Source: Piper betle (Eukaryota; Streptophyta; Magnoliopsida; Piperales; Piperaceae). Taken from it: 64,000 bases of DNA. The stretch's first letter is position 1. Every line of letters begins with the position of its first letter. Positions 1 to 17,917 of the stretch are shown piece after piece. Where the stretch lies: positions 1 through 64,000 of the forward strand of contig JAURVB010001936.1 of the NCBI GenBank assembly GCA_033002965.1, in the 5' to 3' direction. Below the pieces are notes generated by a model. It ran no database searches. It saw only the letters and a program-made list of their open reading frames with translations, and was not told where the DNA came from. The position numbers were made by a program, and so were the translations under genes.

Positions 1-54
1 TATAAAACAAGTTCAGATGAATGCAGAGCAAGATTCTTACAACTTGCTAATTAC

Positions 55-4110
<4,056 letters not shown>

Positions 4111-5040
4111 GGGCGGCGCATAGAAACTCCATTTACGACCGGATTGTTTCCGACACTTTCAAAGAACAGGGATCAAACAGTTGCAAACATATGGATAGGA
4201 GGAAGATCCTGTACAATTAATTGGCCATAAATGACTATGTTCAAAACAAGCCAAACGCCAAACTTTTGTCTCATTCATTGCACAAGAAAAGTTACCATTT
4301 TTCGGGCAGAAATACGGCATACACGTCGATTTCGTAAATCAAGCATCAACAATTCCGTATCAACCAAAAAGAAAACCTTTTTTTAAATTTTCTCCAGAAC
4401 ACCTCCGTCGTCTCCACAGATCAAAATGCCCATCTTAGAACAAAACAAAAAACCGCAAAAAACTCATTCATAATGCCAAAAAAAAACACAGCAACGAAAA
4501 CTCAACCACAAAACATGAAGTGCAGCTGAAGAACATCACAAAAAAGAAGAAAAATCCAAAAAAAAAATCAAAACAACAACCATTTCGCAACAAAAAATTT
4601 CGTGAACGAGTCCTTAAAAAACACAAATGAACGAATCCTTCAAAAATCGGAAGCGAAATCCGGGGAATATTCAGAAAAAAAAACAAATCAAACAAAAAAA
4701 AAACCGCAAACAATGTACCATTTCATGCCACAGCCACGCCGAGGAACCAAAATCGCCGCCAGCCAAATCCCTCTCCCTAAACACCGAATTCCGCCATCGC
4801 CGACCTCCAAACCAAGCTCCGCCTCCGACAATGCAAATCACATTACCCCCAGAGCGCGAGATCCGCCACCGGATTCGTGGCGAGCGCCGCCGCGGCCGGC
4901 CCGGACTCGCCGGAGGGGCGGAGGAGGCGGCGTGGCGGCGGTCTCCGGCGAGGAAGGCGGCGGTTTTCCGGCGAGAAAAGCGGGGGCAGTTATCACATCC
5001 AAAACGCAGGTGGGCCTTGTTTTTTTGAGAGAGGAAGAAA
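4111..5040 (-). other. 5' leader of the JMJ gene
   Basis: GC-rich between 4740 and 5000 and A-rich on the plus strand between 4440 and 4700. It has no domain-bearing open frame on the minus strand. It lies between the TATA box and the first candidate ATG and probably contains 5' UTR sequence, possibly with a leader intron. Open frames here on the plus strand are proline/arginine-rich and composition-driven. Confidence 0.4.
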
Positions 5041-5066
5041 AATATAAAAAGGGCAAGGAGGGGGGT

Positions 5067-5074
5067 ATTTATAG
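5067..5074 (-). promoter_or_regulatory. TATA box of the JMJ gene
   Basis: On the minus strand the stretch reads CTATAAATAC. It sits just upstream of a purine/pyrimidine-biased, GC-rich leader (about 5040-4110) that precedes the demethylase coding exons. Position and orientation fit a core promoter with transcription starting near 5040. This is inferred from motif and location only. Confidence 0.5.
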
Positions 5075-5289
5075 AGGGGTGGTCAAATAATTTCGGGAAA
5101 TGGGGGTTTTTGTAAATATGGGGAAAGTAGGGGGCGGGGGATTAATGGCGGGAGGTGGTGGGTTGCGGTAGTTGTTGGTTGGTTCCCACCAAATGCCGTT
5201 TGAGAAACGGAATATTGGGAATTTACGGTTTTGGCCATGTTCTAATGACCGAATTGGCCTCAATTTTTATTGGCTGGTCCCTAGAGGTT

Positions 5290-6327
5290 AGTTGGGTGCA
5301 GCATTGTTAGGCATCACATAGTTGGCCAATACTTCAGTTAATATTTATGTTTACTAGTAACTTTCAGTGGACTTTGTGCTTATCTTAAAAATAATTTTAT
5401 ATAATAAATAGGTATTTTATATTTTTGTAGTTTTTTTATCAAATTTAATACATTAATGGATTATATCTTTGAGTTATATTTATGCTATAAGTATTGATAT
5501 ATTTGGATCATTTATCTTTGATTATTAATGGTAAAGGGTTCTAGTAGAATAATCGTAGTATTTAATTATTTTTATTTAATTTGATGTAATTTTTCATAAA
5601 TTTTTAATTTTGTGAGGAACGATTCTTGTAAAAATAGGTTGTCAATATATATCATGGCAAAATATAAATTATGGTGGATTGATTAAGAAAAAGACTCTTT
5701 TTTGCAACTAGATTTCTTAGTTTTTTATACTAGTTTGTTAATTCTATTAAGTAATATATAGTATCTTAACATGATTTGTGAAGATTCACTTCAGAAGACT
5801 CAATGTGAGCCAGACAAAATCACATCATAAATAAATATATGTGAAATTTTTTATATCCTTATTTGAACGTTTATGACATCAAATTGAAATGATTCTTTTA
5901 GTTAAGTTAGAAAATCAATGAGTGATTAATAGACTTTGTAGTAAATAAATATTTGCAGAATCATGAGTTTTTAATTTGACTTGAATATTTTCACCAAAAA
6001 ATAAGATAAAAATAAATATATAAGAGTATTAATTATAATCAAAGATAAATTTCTCCTTAACTTTTACTACCATTCAATCACTCAATCTCTCTTCTTAAAG
6101 TTAATCAAGACATTTTCAAAACTTACATATCTTATTTTCTCTTTATTAATTAAATTCATTTTTTTGTTTATCATTTAAAAGAAAATAGATATTTGAAGTT
6201 TTTTCTATATTATTTCTACATGAAGATCACATTCACATAATAAATATAGTAATCAATAGATATTAGCTTTGAAAATCTTTAAATCCCTTGTCTTCCTCCC
6301 ATAATACTTAATTCATTTACATATTAA

Positions 6328-6368
<41 letters not shown>

Positions 6369-6780
6369 CATTACCATCATCTTTCATTATCTCAAAAGAT
6401 ATAGTTTAATTGATTTTTTTAAAAAAAATTAATTTTAGTTTGTCATTATCAAGTAGTTAATTTTATTACTTAATATGAAAGTTGTATGAGATATTTAAAT
6501 TCAATTTTTGTCAAAATATTAACTTGAACTACCTTTTAGTTATCTTCATCATAAAAAAATGATTGTTGGAATGCATACTATGCAAAAATACAGTTAAATT
6601 TTAAGTATTGAAACATAAAATTTAAAAATAAAGTACCCATATTTATATATAATGAACCATAAACAAATCATGACATTTTTCATGGCTTCCAAAACTAGTC
6701 CATGGTCATGGGATTGACAATTAGTTCCAACATTTGGTCGCCTACTCAACATTTGTTCAACATTTCGTCCCCTATCTACC
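5290..6780. other. AT-rich intergenic spacer
   Basis: Very AT-rich DNA with stops in all frames. Apart from an ATT microsatellite at 6329-6369 I see no gene, RNA gene or recognisable mobile element. Confidence 0.6.
6329..6369. repeat. (ATT)n microsatellite
   Basis: About 13 uninterrupted ATT units within AT-rich intergenic sequence. Confidence 0.95.
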
Positions 6781-6784
6781 ACTC

Positions 6785-7215
6785 ACTTAGAGTTAGATAC
6801 CGCAGTAGTAAAACTGGTTGGGAGGGCATAGGAGTCAATATGAAGGGCAGTTTCGGCCAACAAAGTATAGCTCGCAAGGCAAACGTACGGCACGTTAACG
6901 CCTCCCGCGTAACGGCGCTCAAACGGCAAGCTGGCTTCTCGGAGCATGACGCGGACGCCTTCCCACCTAGAAACGTGGCTTAGAATTTGCAAACGTGGAC
7001 CAATAAAAAATACAGAAAACTGACAGCGTGGAGGGCCTTTATCTTGTGCTCCCGCCGCGTCTTCCGGCCCCATTACGGACCCACATTGGCTTTCCATAGA
7101 TGCGATATGGACGGTGAAGATCGTGACAGGTGTCAGGCACGCGAGGGCGCATTTTGCTAGCTGGGGAATCACGGCGTGCGCCGGACGGGAACGGGACTCT
7201 TGGCCTGCCAAGGCC
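6785..7215. other. GC-rich island without recognisable gene
   Basis: An abrupt rise in GC in an AT-rich spacer. It has an open frame of about 140 codons on the minus strand, but the translation shows no known domain and a serine/proline-mixed composition. CCAAT-like and GGCC-rich motifs are present. It could be an old transposon or promoter relic; I assign no function. Confidence 0.35.
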
Positions 7216-7273
7216 GACTGGCAAAATAAAGAAATATAAAAGAAAGAATTTGTTTTTGAGAGAGAAATAAAAG

Positions 7274-7276
<3 letters not shown>

Positions 7277-7305
<29 letters not shown>
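7277..7305. repeat. (AT)n microsatellite
   Basis: An uninterrupted AT dinucleotide run of about 14 units. Confidence 0.95.
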
Positions 7306-7306
<1 letters not shown>

Positions 7307-7650
7307 CCTCAACATTAAGTCTATAAAAAATGAATATTAATTAATTAACAGCATCGACGTGTTTTATTTTGTTTAGGTCCTCCTTAATTTGTTTTATATT
7401 TCTGTCCCCTTAGGATTGTCCGTCAGTTGTAAAATGTGAACACTCTCTTTTCTTTATGCAAGGTCTCTTGATTCAATCGATGTTATGGGAAAGTTCTCAA
7501 CCATTGTGCGAGCCTTTGATACGTTAAAAAAAAACTGTATGCATGACTCTATCTAGCTAACATTTTTATTGATTATAGCAAACCATAATAGGCAAAGGCT
7601 GTCAAACCATAAATAAAAGTCGGTAGGATCATTGTTTCTTGCAGGGACAC

Positions 7651-7671
7651 ATATATATATATATATATATA
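7651..7671. repeat. (AT)n microsatellite
   Basis: An uninterrupted AT dinucleotide run of about 10 units. Confidence 0.95.
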
Positions 7672-7849
7672 CATGTCATATGTGGGATTTGTGCATCCAA
7701 TGTTCAGTCTTATCCTATTACGACTATGGATACGCTTTTTTTTCTACAAAATTTGGCCAAATTATAAGTTTAAAATGGCATTTATTTTTATGCTATATAT
7801 TTATATACCAACTTTTCTGTCCCCCCCAAGTCAGTGTGCATCCACTTGC

Positions 7850-8160
7850 TCGAAATATTCATCGACGCCAATTTCTGAGAAGAAGCTTTTGCGGTGGTCA
7901 TTTGGTTTACGCGTGGAAGAAGAGACTTTCATCCGTAGACCCGACCCGGTCAGCCCAGCCGAGTGGGGGTGGGGTCGCCGGTGGTCCGGCCCGAAATACG
8001 GCGCCTTTTGCCGACTCAAGTTTATTGACCCAAAACAATTGGACCCACAGACGTGGGTCCCACGTCCACAGCTCGTGGGGCCCAGAACTGAGACTCCTCA
8101 ATTTCAGAGATTGAAATTGACTCCCCCAATCATTTGGGATTTTGGCGAAGACCTTTTTGG
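7850..8160. other. Second GC-rich island without recognisable gene
   Basis: A GC-rich stretch containing several GTGGG/CCCAC motifs (for example around 8040-8085). Overlapping open frames on both strands have translations matching no family I know. Sharp AT-rich borders suggest an inserted or relic sequence rather than an exon. Confidence 0.3.
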
Positions 8161-8169
8161 TTGGTTTTA

Positions 8170-11100
8170 AATTGCGTTGAATTTATAAAAAATATCGCAT
8201 CGAATTAAAAATGTGCAGTTGGTGGTACAAGGTGAAAAATTATAATGTGGTTAGTGCTTGATTAGGGCATAACAGTTGGAGAAGGCAACAATTATAAGGA
8301 CCACCACATGGATTAACAATATTTTTTGTGTTGGATGGTGGATGAGATCTTAATGTTAAATAACAGCATTATTAATTAAGAAGACGATAATTATAATGAG
8401 AGTGGGGTTGTTGATCAATTAACAAATTAAGCAAATTGATCACTAGAGGAGCAGAACATGTCAAGGAATCGGATCTTAACAAATTAAAAGATTATCTCAT
8501 TAATTAATGAAAGATACATCATGTACATTTAACATTCGCATTCGCCACCTATGTCCTTATACGACTACTTAAATTAAATTGTTTGAATCATAACTGATAC
8601 CTAATCCTTATTTCATAATGTGGGTTTAGAACTTAGCATGATTCTTAATTAATATAAATAATGTATACCTTATTTGACTTCCGCTATAGAGATCATTTTT
8701 ACATATCATGTACAAACTCCTCTAAGATCAAACCTAATAACGCAAAAGTCAAATTGCTAAAACAAAGAAGATAATTTGGGGGAAAAAATATAAATCAAGC
8801 ACAAAGAGAATTCTTAATCGTTGAAGAATTCAAAATTCATATATATGCATTGCTTCCCTTATCATGTAACAATTCAACGTTGAGAAATTTTGTAGACCAT
8901 CTTTATAAAACATTCAACAATAAGCTTGGTTGTGGCTCTTTTTTAAAAGTGTAGTTGTTATCAAGAATGTGGTTTTAGTACGTAGCCACCTAACTTGTCA
9001 CCTGCCACAGTGCTTCCTTTCAAGTAAAGAAAAAGCTACTCCTTGAAGACAATGCAGGCTAACTGCACACACAAGAGAACTAGTATTATATGTAAACTGC
9101 ACTGAGCTCTTATTTTTTTTAAGCTCTTGACTTTCCTATTTGTGTTTTCTCAACCAACTTGTCAAGATTTCTACGCAAGTCAGTTTCTGTCAAATTTTCT
9201 GGATCATATGCACACAAGCCTGTTTTGCTGTTCAACTCCTTGCTAGTAGCTTGACATGTATAATATTGATCCTCAACTTAGCATTTTTATATTAAAACAA
9301 ACGTATAATTGAGTCCCTCCAAAAGGGTAACTCAAATGCAACATGGATTCTCATATTCCAGCAGATCTGAAACAGATTGAGGATGGTTTGGCAGATCAGA
9401 TTGCGACAAGAAGTTGAATATGAATGACCAAGAACTTGTACAAGGTCATAGACGACTCAGAACTCAAAATCTTCACGGATTTAATACAAGCCAATGAATG
9501 GTGTGAAGGTGAGAGAGCCGGGTTCTTGCCGACCTGATCTGCCCACCTATCTACCTTCGAGTATTTCAGAAGATGTGCTATGTACAAGTTTCATCAAAGA
9601 AGAACAAGGAGTCCAACTTTCCAGTCACCTTGTTTTCCCCGTGTGAGATTTTGTTCGATTGGCTGCTATATATTCAAGTTTGTCTTACCTCTTTTTCGCC
9701 CACCTATTTGGCTTCCCATTCCATATGGAAACGAGCAGGGCCACATTCACATATATTACCCTTTGGATGGAGATATGAATATTGTTGTTTTCGAAAATGC
9801 ATGCAAAACAATTCATAATTCATAATTAAGTTACACAATTTTTATTTTCAGATGGTTAACGGATCAAAGTTTTCTCAATAATCAGTTTGGATCTTTAATT
9901 AACCGAGCCTAGAAAGCTGTCTATTTTACTCGTTGCGGGTACAAGTTTAATTTTTGGCCTGTTGATTAGTCTGGTCTATTAATTAATAGCGTCTACAAAT
10001 ACTGCTTTGCAAGATATATATATTAAAGTTTATCATGTTGTTAGACAAATGTGCATTAGAAATTAGCCTAATCATCGAATAATTAACCTTCTAGCCGACA
10101 TATTTATTCACATTGTATGAAATATATATAGAATATTACAATTTGATTTCTTCTCGGAAGGTCTCCGCTGCGTTTTGAGATGTTGATGGTCAATCCTCCT
10201 ACATACGATTGAATGACTTCAATAAGATGCTGAAAATTGGGCTGACCTCAACATTGGAACAAGATGTGACAGAATCTCCTCTTTAGATTTATCTATATGA
10301 CCCATGAGACTCCCGTGTTTGTATTCTAATTACGTCGGTAAGTCCACATGCATGATTTAGTCTCGAACTCTCCATTTATATGCATATCCAATATTGTCAT
10401 TATATTACTTGGTCAAAAGAATAATCTTGTTTCGGCTAAGTTTAATGAATCAGAATGGGCAAACATCGTAACCCAGTTTACAAAGGTGATCCACTTTTGG
10501 GTTTCTAATTTGATATTTTGTTGAACATGCACAATGTTTCTTGCTGTACTATTGGCTTGTTTGGTTCTCTCCTACGTTGTTGCTCCAGCATAGTCCTCAT
10601 GTTCCGGCCTCGTGTAGAGTAAAATCAGCTACTAAATGATTCAACACTTCACATAGCTAGATCAGCTTGTCCTTGAGAAGGAAATATTCTTTTGCTGTGT
10701 CAGAGAAAGAAATAGACATTGGCATCAAAACAAGTACTGGGACACATTTACCAATAGGAAGTGAGAGAAAGAAAAGTACTCGCACTCAAAGGCCGAAAGC
10801 TGGGGAGGGGGAAAATGTAAATGGACGGCCACGAGGCTTTGTTTAAAGGCTATAAAATTGTGCTGGTACTGTCCACATCTCCTTTGTCAAGGTTCTAGAC
10901 CTGCTTCAGAAAGAAATGCCCAAACACAATACTCCTGGCCGCATCAGATAATACAAATATATATATATGTAAGGACTAAGGGGCGGTACCCAAGTATCTT
11001 CACTTCGAAAATGTCACCTATTTTAGCTGTTAACATATGAGTTGTAGAGTGTTATCATGGGCCGATGGTTAGCCTATAATGGGCTTGGGAACATACACGT

Positions 11101-12300
11101 TTAGCACTCGTGTGATGATCCTCGGTTTGGATAAGGAAGAGGCACAGCCCTATGTCAAAAGAAATAAGAAAAGGAGCCAACTTATCAAATGTTTCCCAAC
11201 ATATTCATAATTGGAATTCATTCATCACCCAATAAACCAAGAGGTTTAGGTTAAAACTAAAACCTTTGTTACTCCTTTTTTAACCTAACCTTGATTATTT
11301 GTATCTGTGTTCAATCCTAATGTTAATATTAGTGCCCAGGTCCGATCTAAATCCGAATATTATATTTATTTTATTTAACATGTGAATCTTTAAAACACTA
11401 ATCATTCCGATTTGACAAAAAAATTGCCACGTTTTTTAAAATAATATAAATTTTGCTGCAAAATGTAAGAAAATAAATTATTATTATTATTATTAAATTT
11501 TATAAATATACATAATATAAAATGTTATACTTTAATTAAAATGGAATAATATGTTCATATTATTATATTATTATTATTATATATCTGAATAATAATTTGA
11601 GCCCTAATCAAACTACTTTGGATTAGATATAAATGATTCAAATAATAACATTGAAACCATCTGCAATTAGGCATGCCTATCGGCTGGGTTGGTTAGGTAC
11701 CACCTAAATTAAACCCACAATTTAAGCTAAATTTATAAATGAAATTCAACCGTTTACCATTTAACTATGTACCTCTAATAACAAACCCGACCATGTACCA
11801 TAAAGCCAAAATCAAACCTAACCACTTATTAAATGGGTAATCATCTAACTAGTCAAACTATGTGTTTCGAAAAAATATTCAAACTATATAATAATAATAC
11901 ACGTTCTAAGAATTAAAATTAAGTGAAAAAAATATTTTAGAAAAATAAATAGAATATTTATAATTTTATTAATAAATATTAGTTTCAAAATATAATGAGG
12001 TATTAATCTTTATAATTAAAATTAAAATTTAAAAATCGGGTGTTGGACACCGGATGCCTATCATTATATTACCAATCCAACCATTTATAATCGAGTACCC
12101 AATTTTTCAAATTAAATTTTATTATTAATTAAATCATGCTATACCGATGTCATCACCGAGTTCTCCACCCACGTTATGAAATAAGGGTAAGTATTAAATA
12201 TGATTTAATAATTTTGACTTAGTTAATTATATAAAGACGTGGGTGAAGAAGGTTAACAAAATATTTTTCTTATTAATTATCCAAAATCTTAAGAGTTTTT
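8170..12300. other. AT-rich intergenic spacer
   Basis: About 4 kb with no supported gene. Short open frames at 9396-9825 and 10858-11040 have no recognisable domain. A TATAAAA motif occurs at about 10851 with no coding sequence behind it. TTA/ATT-rich simple sequence appears around 11480-11590. Confidence 0.5.
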
Positions 12301-12309
12301 AGTTGGTTT

Positions 12310-12761
12310 GGTTTTGCCCGAACTATCCTCAATCGGTCGGTCGAAATAGGTGGATTCGGACATACCCCATCGTCGGCGTTCGCTGGACTTCCATCGGACC
12401 ATCTCCCCCTCTTCGCCTACCCTCGGCTTCCACCCCACCAACATCACCCCGGCTACGATCTCTACCAAGTACTCGATCGATTCTGTGAATTTGCACTTTC
12501 AATTTCTATCTACAAGTTTAAATTCTTTTGTTTTTTAAATGATCTAGTTATGAGTAGGAACTAGGACGAATCGACGACACCTACAATTTTCTACATTTTT
12601 TTCTGGTTGTGTTCATGTATTATCTCTTTATTGCAAAGTGGAATTTGATCTGTTCGTTGATATTAATTATTTTTTCTCTGCAGGGAGAGCCAGAATTTAC
12701 TTGGTGAAAATCCCCGTTGTTTTTGTGAGAAGGCTGTATTGATTGTCTTTGGGTTAAAGCC
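12310..12761 (+). other. 5' leader of the Bet1-like gene with a probable leader intron
   Basis: A GC-richer, pyrimidine-rich stretch (12310-12465) looks like a first non-coding exon. A donor-like CAAGTACTC near 12467 and the acceptor CTCTGCAG ending at 12683 would remove about 215 bases, and the leader would resume 78 bases before the ATG. Inferred from composition and splice motifs only. Confidence 0.4.
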
Positions 12762-15700
12762 ATGAATTCAAGAAGGTTTAATTTGAGGGTTTATTATTTT
12801 TTTGTACTTTGTGGTTGTGTTGCTTCTATTGGGTATGAATCTGGTTTCCCAGTTTTTGGACAATGGAAGTTTTATTTGTTTAATGAGAAAGAAAACCTTA
12901 ATTGCCTTTTAGTTTATTTTTATTTATTATTGTTGAAGGTTTTTTTTGTTTTAATTTTAATTCTATTTTGGTTCTATCAGCTGTCTATCTGGATTGTCTC
13001 TTTTTTTTCTTTTCTTTTTCTTTTTAAAGAAAAGGAGAAAACCTCAATTGCTTTGTATTTTTTTTGTAAAAATATATCATTGATGAGATGGTTTTTTTAA
13101 ATAAATATTTAGTAGTTGCGCTGAGTTTATTATCTGTGAATCAAAATTCTCGTTCGTTTTAAAAATAGGGAAGTTTCTCCGCATGTAGAGGATACATTAT
13201 GACAAGGACATGCTTTCATAGTAGACTAGGTGCCTAACATTGCTTTTGTGAAACCAAACATGAATAATGTTTCATGGGTGTGCACCACCAATCAAGTTGC
13301 TAATGACTCACATTTACATTGTTTTGTAGATTTTAAGTTAGATAGGGAGCCACATATTACATATTAGAAATTGTTCTTGAAATTAGTAATTATTGCCATT
13401 AAGTCATCTTTGCATGAAAGGATGGTAACCAAAAACATTTTTGTTATAGTAAAACCATCTGATAGTTAAGCTTATGAGTCTGGATCAAACTTTTGAGCTT
13501 AAGGGTGAGAAAAATTGTTTGATTTTCAGTATTCTTCTGTATGAGATTTTGATTCCTGACATAGTTTGTTGTTGGATATGTTTCCAAGTATATTGTGGTT
13601 TATGGTAGAATGTGTCCTGGACTCTGCTTTTAGATGCTAAAAGGGACATATTTGAGAGATTTTTAACTTGACAAAGTATTATATGTCATTAATGATAACA
13701 AATATATGTTCTCTTTATGTCTCTATAGAAAATCGTACTGGAAACTTTATATGCCTATATATTCTAATTATATCATCTGAGAAACTGCTAGTTGTTTGTT
13801 GACCTCTAACTTGTTCTCAGGGGGGAATACCGTAACCATAGATCTGCTTTGTTTGATGGGATTGAAGAAGGTGGCATCGGGGCCACTTCATCTTACTCTT
13901 CACATGAAATTGATGAGCAAGACAATGATAGGGCGATGGATGGTCTTCAGGACAGGGTCAGCATACTTAAGAGGGTAATCATTTTTATTGGCTGCTTACA
14001 ACGTATCAGTGCCATATACATTTTAGTAATCAATATAAGTATTGGAAGTTTCAATTGCTATTTTTTTAGTTAAAGCACCGCTCAGACTGGTTGTTTGGCA
14101 TGTAGATGCATTTTGACGGGCTTAATAGTTTTCTTCTGTTAAAATTGTGGGAACAAAATTGTTGTTGCATATCCCAATTTTTTGCACTAGTGTTCTCTTT
14201 TAGCAAATCATTTAAGGGAGGCTCCCTCAATGGGAAACAGAGTTCTCTTGGCACATGCTGAAAAAATTGTGAGTCTGTGACCCACACTGTTTACCTTGTC
14301 TAGAACGCTATATTGCCATGTTTGATTGTTGTAGGCCATTTATATGAATATTATTTTACATTCATTATAAATGATTGACTTTACATACACTGACATCAAA
14401 TTAAGTACAGCTCTTCATTTTTCAATAGGGAAGTAAATGATAAATTTTCTTTCTTTTTAAACACAAACCTTCTATATCTTTTTTACTGGACTCTCTGCAA
14501 ACATCTTCTTATGGGATATGTTATTTCATAAGTTCGTTGGTAATTATGTGGGCTCTCATTATTAAGTATTTTATGTATTTTTTGTTCTGCTTACTTCTTG
14601 CTTAACATTCCTTGTATTAATGGGCTATCTCTTTGCCCTCTATTAAATTTTGAAAAGAAGTTTGAATTGCCTCCGTCAGTGCTAGTTTAGAAGACATAAT
14701 TTTAATTGCAGGTCCACCTAATACCGAGAAAGTGTCAGGACATGGATCCTTAACTAGGATCTATGTACTTACAAATGACAAAATTTTGATGGTCAGATGT
14801 CCTTCCTAACACCAGCCCTTTGTTTTTTCGGTGATGTAAATGTTATATTTAAAACTGAGTGCAATCTAATAGACTAGTATGTTAGCCATCAAAATGGTTA
14901 GTTGGGCCATCTTTTTCGACACTATCTGACACTGGCACAGAGAAATAAGTACTATTTAGTGAATGAAGATTGAGTTTTCATCCCTTTCTAGACTTAAAAC
15001 GAGTTAGATTTTTCGCACATAATCTCAGATCAGATAATATATATTTATGTATAGAAGATTGTTGAAAAAAAATTGTAGAGGAAATGGGAGCATTATCAAG
15101 AATCTTAGGGAGACGAGAAATAATTAGCAAGAATTGTTTGGTGTTTTGGGGGGGGGGTGAGGAGGAGGGAAGTATGTAGACAGGCTTTTGGGTTTGACTA
15201 GAAGATCATTCATAGGAAAAAATGGAAGATAAACGGGAGGAGAATAAAAGTAAATTGGGGAGGAGACTGATCCAGTCATTTCATTGCTTAAGTCAAAGAA
15301 TAATAGTTTGCTATTTTTTTTTACACACCCATCCTATTCTGCATTTCCATGAGTACACTAAATTGGCAATTACAACCCATCACTCTAATCTGAGCATATC
15401 AATTTCGTTTTTGCCTGAAGGGGGATTTCTTTATTTTAACTGTATTGAGTTCATTTTGACAAAGGCATGTACCTAAAAACCTAGATAAGTTGACAAATTG
15501 TATAATGAGTAAAAACTATGGCTTAAAGGTTGGATAAGTTTCATTAAACAAAGAATTGGATTATTCCATATATGGGGTTATCTGTAAAACTGATATTGTT
15601 CTGTACTTTATTTATACTAGGCAAATCTAATGTGGAGTACCATTTAAGTTGATTAATGGATTATTTGTATGATGAAGCTATGATAAAAGAGTCATTGTTC

Positions 15701-16926
15701 TTTTTCAAAGTCACTTCTACATTTCATCGACACATTGTGATTGGAACATGATCAGCATGATGTCTTCATGCTGGATCATGTTATGACGCAGCCAGAAATT
15801 TTAGTGCTATATCTGGAACATCCTCATTTTATTTGATAACTATTTGTTATAGTGAGTTTTTCAGTGGTTAGAAATAATAATGCACTAAATGTGTTTTTTG
15901 TATATTCTTTTACTGCAGATAAGCTAATCCTCTATGGATGTTATTTGAAATTTTTTCGTTGAGTTGCACCTTAGATTTACTCCTTAAATATGTCATATTG
16001 TGTCAGTTTTGAGTTTTGATTTTGATTGATACCAGGATGTCTTGATGTGAGCTTGAGGATTGTTATTGTCTCATATATTTTTGGATGGAAAAAGAGCCTT
16101 ATTTGTTCAAACCTCTTCTGATCATCTGTTTTCTTTGCACCAATGATAACTATCTTAACCTTTGTCAAATATTATCTATCTTCAGTTCATGAAATTTAAC
16201 TGGAGAGAAAACTAGAATTAACTTTAAATTTTTTTGTGTAAATCAATGCCAAAGAGGAGGGGCAGGCATTAACAGGAGTATAAATGTTTTGTTGAGGAAA
16301 GCCTTGATATAAAGTATCATTCTTCTCATGACCCAATTTATTGCTTTCTCTGTAATATTTCTGCAGTTTTATGTTTACATAGTTATTCTAACAATTGTTT
16401 GCAATCGACAGTTGACAGGTGATATTCATGAGGAAGTGGAGAATCATAACCGTGTACTTGATCATATGGTATTGTCTAGATACATAATGCTTACTTTTGA
16501 TATAGCTCTCTTTCTGTTTCTGAATCATGCACCATTTTCCACCTCCGACCTTGCTTTTCACCTATTTTCCACATCACTCAATTAATGTCACACTTGCACT
16601 CAAGAACTTGTGCTTAAAAACCCAACTAAATTCTGTAGACATCACAACACAGAGGATTATTTGAAATAATGTGCACCTCCTCTATTTGAACTTAGGGAAA
16701 TGACATGGATTCATCAAGAGGAGTCCTGTCTGGAACCATGGATCGATTCAAGATGGTGTGTTAGAATTTAAATTCAGATTCAAGTTCTTTTTGGTTTTTC
16801 ATGGTTAACTCGCGGATTTAACACTCCTAAATTCAGGTATTTGAAACTAAATCCAGTCGAAGAATGGCAATGCTCGTCGTATCATTCGTAGTGGCATTTC
16901 TCCTTATATACTACTTGACCAAGTGA
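12762..16926 (+). CDS. BET11: Bet1-like Qc-SNARE (BET11/BS14a type)
   Basis: A tail-anchored SNARE for ER-Golgi membrane fusion, complete in five coding exons: 12762-12775, 13821-13974, 16412-16468, 16696-16755 and 16837-16926. All borders are GT-AG, the phases agree and the stop is TGA, giving 124 residues; plant Bet1 homologues are about 122. The protein starts MNSRRGEYRNHRS and continues with the conserved LFDGIEEGGI segment. The SNARE helix runs from about residue 44 to 100 (GLQDRVSILKRLTGDIHEEV, then NHNRVLDHMGNDMDSSRG). A C-terminal membrane anchor follows (MAMLVVSFVVAFLLIYYL), with only a few residues behind it. The second intron is 2.4 kb. The first coding exon is only 14 bases, so the gene is invisible as one open frame. 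No lesion found. Confidence 0.96.
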
Positions 16927-16999
16927 TTATTCTGCAATCTGCTGAGTGACTGAAAATACAAGATGTTTTGATAACTGGATTGTTGTCATTGGTTATGCA

Positions 17000-17460
17000 C
17001 CATGTATAGTCTTGGATGTGAAACACCCATCATGACTACTGTCTTCCAACTATATGATGCCAATGTGTAGCACTCGCTTGCAGCTATCATCGACTTGTGT
17101 AATTTGGTGGTCGTTTGCTCATATATTCATTCATCTTGTCCTTGATCTATGGTTGGCAATTGCTGCTATGGACCCATATATATAATCTGGTTGGAATAGG
17201 AGCTGTAGTGGATTGTGAAGTAGATAAAGATGGTTTTTACCAAGTAAAGGAGACCGATAAGTTTGTTGAGATTCTAGTCAGATTATTCCCTTCATCCAAG
17301 ACTTGTATAAATTGTCATAGCCTACTTATATATAAAAATTTTTATCAGGGGGAATATTGTTTTGATATTATTCGGAGGTAGAAAAATTAAGCCTAAATAG
17401 TAAAAAAAGAGGAAAATATAATTTATATAGAATGTTCTCACTTAAATAAAAAATAAATAA
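17000..17460. other. Downstream region of the Bet1-like gene
   Basis: Likely contains the 3' UTR of the Bet1-like gene. An 88-codon plus-strand frame at 17115-17381 has a hydrophobic start and no recognisable domain; I do not call it a gene. Confidence 0.35.
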
Positions 17461-17464
17461 ATAT

Positions 17465-17770
17465 TTTTAAAAGAAAAATTATGCTGACAAGGTTGCTCCT
17501 GGCAACGCCCTTTGGCCACCCTTGGCCTTGGGGCCTCCTAGCCAAGGGCAGCCACATTGCCCGGGCCTAAGGCGACCAAGGTGTCCGGGCCAGTTGTGGT
17601 CACCTTGGTCAAGGGTGGCTAGATCTAGCCGTCTCCAGCTCAAGGTGGCTATATCTATGGCTAGTGGTGGTTTAGGTTTGGCTGCCCTCATAGCTTAGGG
17701 TGGGCACACAATCGTGCCCATGGCCTAAGGTGGATGATTTTAAGTTCGCCAGTAGCAAGGCACTAGTAGC
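17465..17770. repeat. GC-rich degenerate repeat block
   Basis: A block of imperfectly repeated GGCCACC/AAGGTGG/CTTGG words in both orientations, sharply bordered by very AT-rich sequence. It lies just left of the Pack-MULE. Composition and word repetition suggest a transposon or SINE-like relic; the family is not identified. Confidence 0.4.
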
Positions 17771-17917
17771 AAGCCTTTTCTTGTGCAATTATATTTTTTA
17801 AAATAAATTTATTTTTTATTTTTAAACTCAAATTAATTTATATTAAGTCAATTTAATTTTTTTTATAATTAAATAAGAAGTAATCTCGTTGTTATTAAAA
17901 TTTATCCCTTTTAATAA

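Noticed and set aside
4602..5090. 162-codon plus-strand frame in the JMJ leader
   Set aside because: Antisense to the JMJ 5' leader, composed of Lys/Pro/Arg runs, no domain.
17115..17381. 88-codon frame downstream of the Bet1-like gene
   Set aside because: No homology recognised, AT-rich surroundings and a likely 3' UTR position.
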